From NCBI GenBank assembly GCA_017302775.1, contig JAFLDC010000149.1:1-6816 (forward strand): DNA of 6,816 nt, written 5' to 3'. Shown here in pieces: positions 6,661 through 6,816 of this stretch (position 1 is the first letter of the stretch; each line of letters begins with the position of its first letter). Position numbers and translations under genes: made by a program. The stretch comes from Sphingomonadales bacterium. Its GTDB lineage: Bacteria > Pseudomonadota > Alphaproteobacteria > Sphingomonadales > Sphingomonadaceae. The notes under the pieces are model-generated. The model saw only the letters and a list, made by a program, of their open reading frames with translations. It was not told the DNA's origin and made no database searches.

Positions 6661-6816
6661 ATGTCAACCAATCGTCGCACTATCCTGCAGGGCATCACTG
6701 GGGCAGCATTGCTGGCCCCTTACCTTGCTGCGGGCAAGGCCCTGGCGGCGCCGGCTGCACCACCGGCAGCAGGCGGGTCGGCACCGAGCCACGCCATGGA
6801 CGCCCAAACCATGCGG
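6661..6816 (+). CDS. Tat-signal exported protein, 5' part only
   Basis: The first 52 codons of a gene that continues past the window. The N-terminus has a twin-arginine motif (NRRTILQG, Arg5-Arg6), a hydrophobic stretch ITGAALLAPYLAAG (12-25) and a small-residue region (KALAAPAA) where signal peptidase could cut. A Pro/Ala/Gly linker follows, then SHAMDAQTMR at the edge. Tat export implies a protein that folds, often with a cofactor, before crossing to the periplasm. It starts 13 nt after the receptor stop with a strong ribosome site, so it is almost certainly cotranscribed and may act on the imported ligand or metal. The mature domain is not visible, so no function is assigned. Confidence 0.85.
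   Translation, partial: MSTNRRTILQGITGAALLAPYLAAGKALAAPAAPPAAGGSAPSHAMDAQTMR

Noticed and set aside
5754..6698. A 314-codon open frame on the minus strand opposite the receptor barrel
   Set aside because: It is antisense to the TonB-dependent receptor, has no recognisable family pattern, and is again explained by GC bias.

Overview
The window looks like chromosomal DNA from an alphaproteobacterium, most likely a sphingomonad (Sphingomonadales). The evidence is high GC content, strong third-position GC in the coding genes, the gene order phosphoglycerate mutase - purE - purK - dihydrofolate reductase, a DUF2946 protein ending in a typical RPPLRGPPA tail, and an alphaproteobacterial-style tRNA-Thr. 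This placement comes from remembered families and gene order, not from a database search.

Left part (about 18-2936, minus strand): a compact housekeeping operon. Read 5' to 3' on the minus strand it holds a small basic/charged protein of unknown function, gpmA (glycolysis), purE and purK (the two-step conversion of AIR to CAIR in purine synthesis), and folA-type dihydrofolate reductase. The four enzyme genes are separated by only 1, 5 and 1 nt, so translational coupling is likely. The combination links a central carbon enzyme to purine synthesis and to the folate cofactor pool.

Middle (about 2937-3281): a divergent intergenic region with a TTGACA-type promoter candidate and a complete tRNA-Thr(GGT) with encoded CCA. 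The sequence just before the tRNA is exactly complementary to its 3' end and trailer, so the precursor can form an extended stem. After the tRNA come about 158 nt without a recognisable gene, including a 14-bp perfect palindrome.

Right part (3282-6816, plus strand): an accessory-looking, apparently cotranscribed set. It holds a DUF2946 membrane protein, a DUF2244 membrane protein, a 77-residue single-span protein with a CVC motif (overlapping the previous gene by ATGA), a TonB-dependent receptor of the siderophore-receptor type with signal peptide and TonB box, and the start of a gene with a twin-arginine (Tat) signal that runs off the window. The receptor is the only member with a clear role: energised uptake of a metal chelate or similar ligand across the outer membrane. 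The three small inner-membrane proteins and the Tat-exported protein may form an uncharacterised accessory set for that uptake; this is inference from gene order. An 8-bp inverted repeat sits over the DUF2946 stop codon, ahead of the rest of the cluster. No insertion sequence, integrase or CRISPR array was seen.
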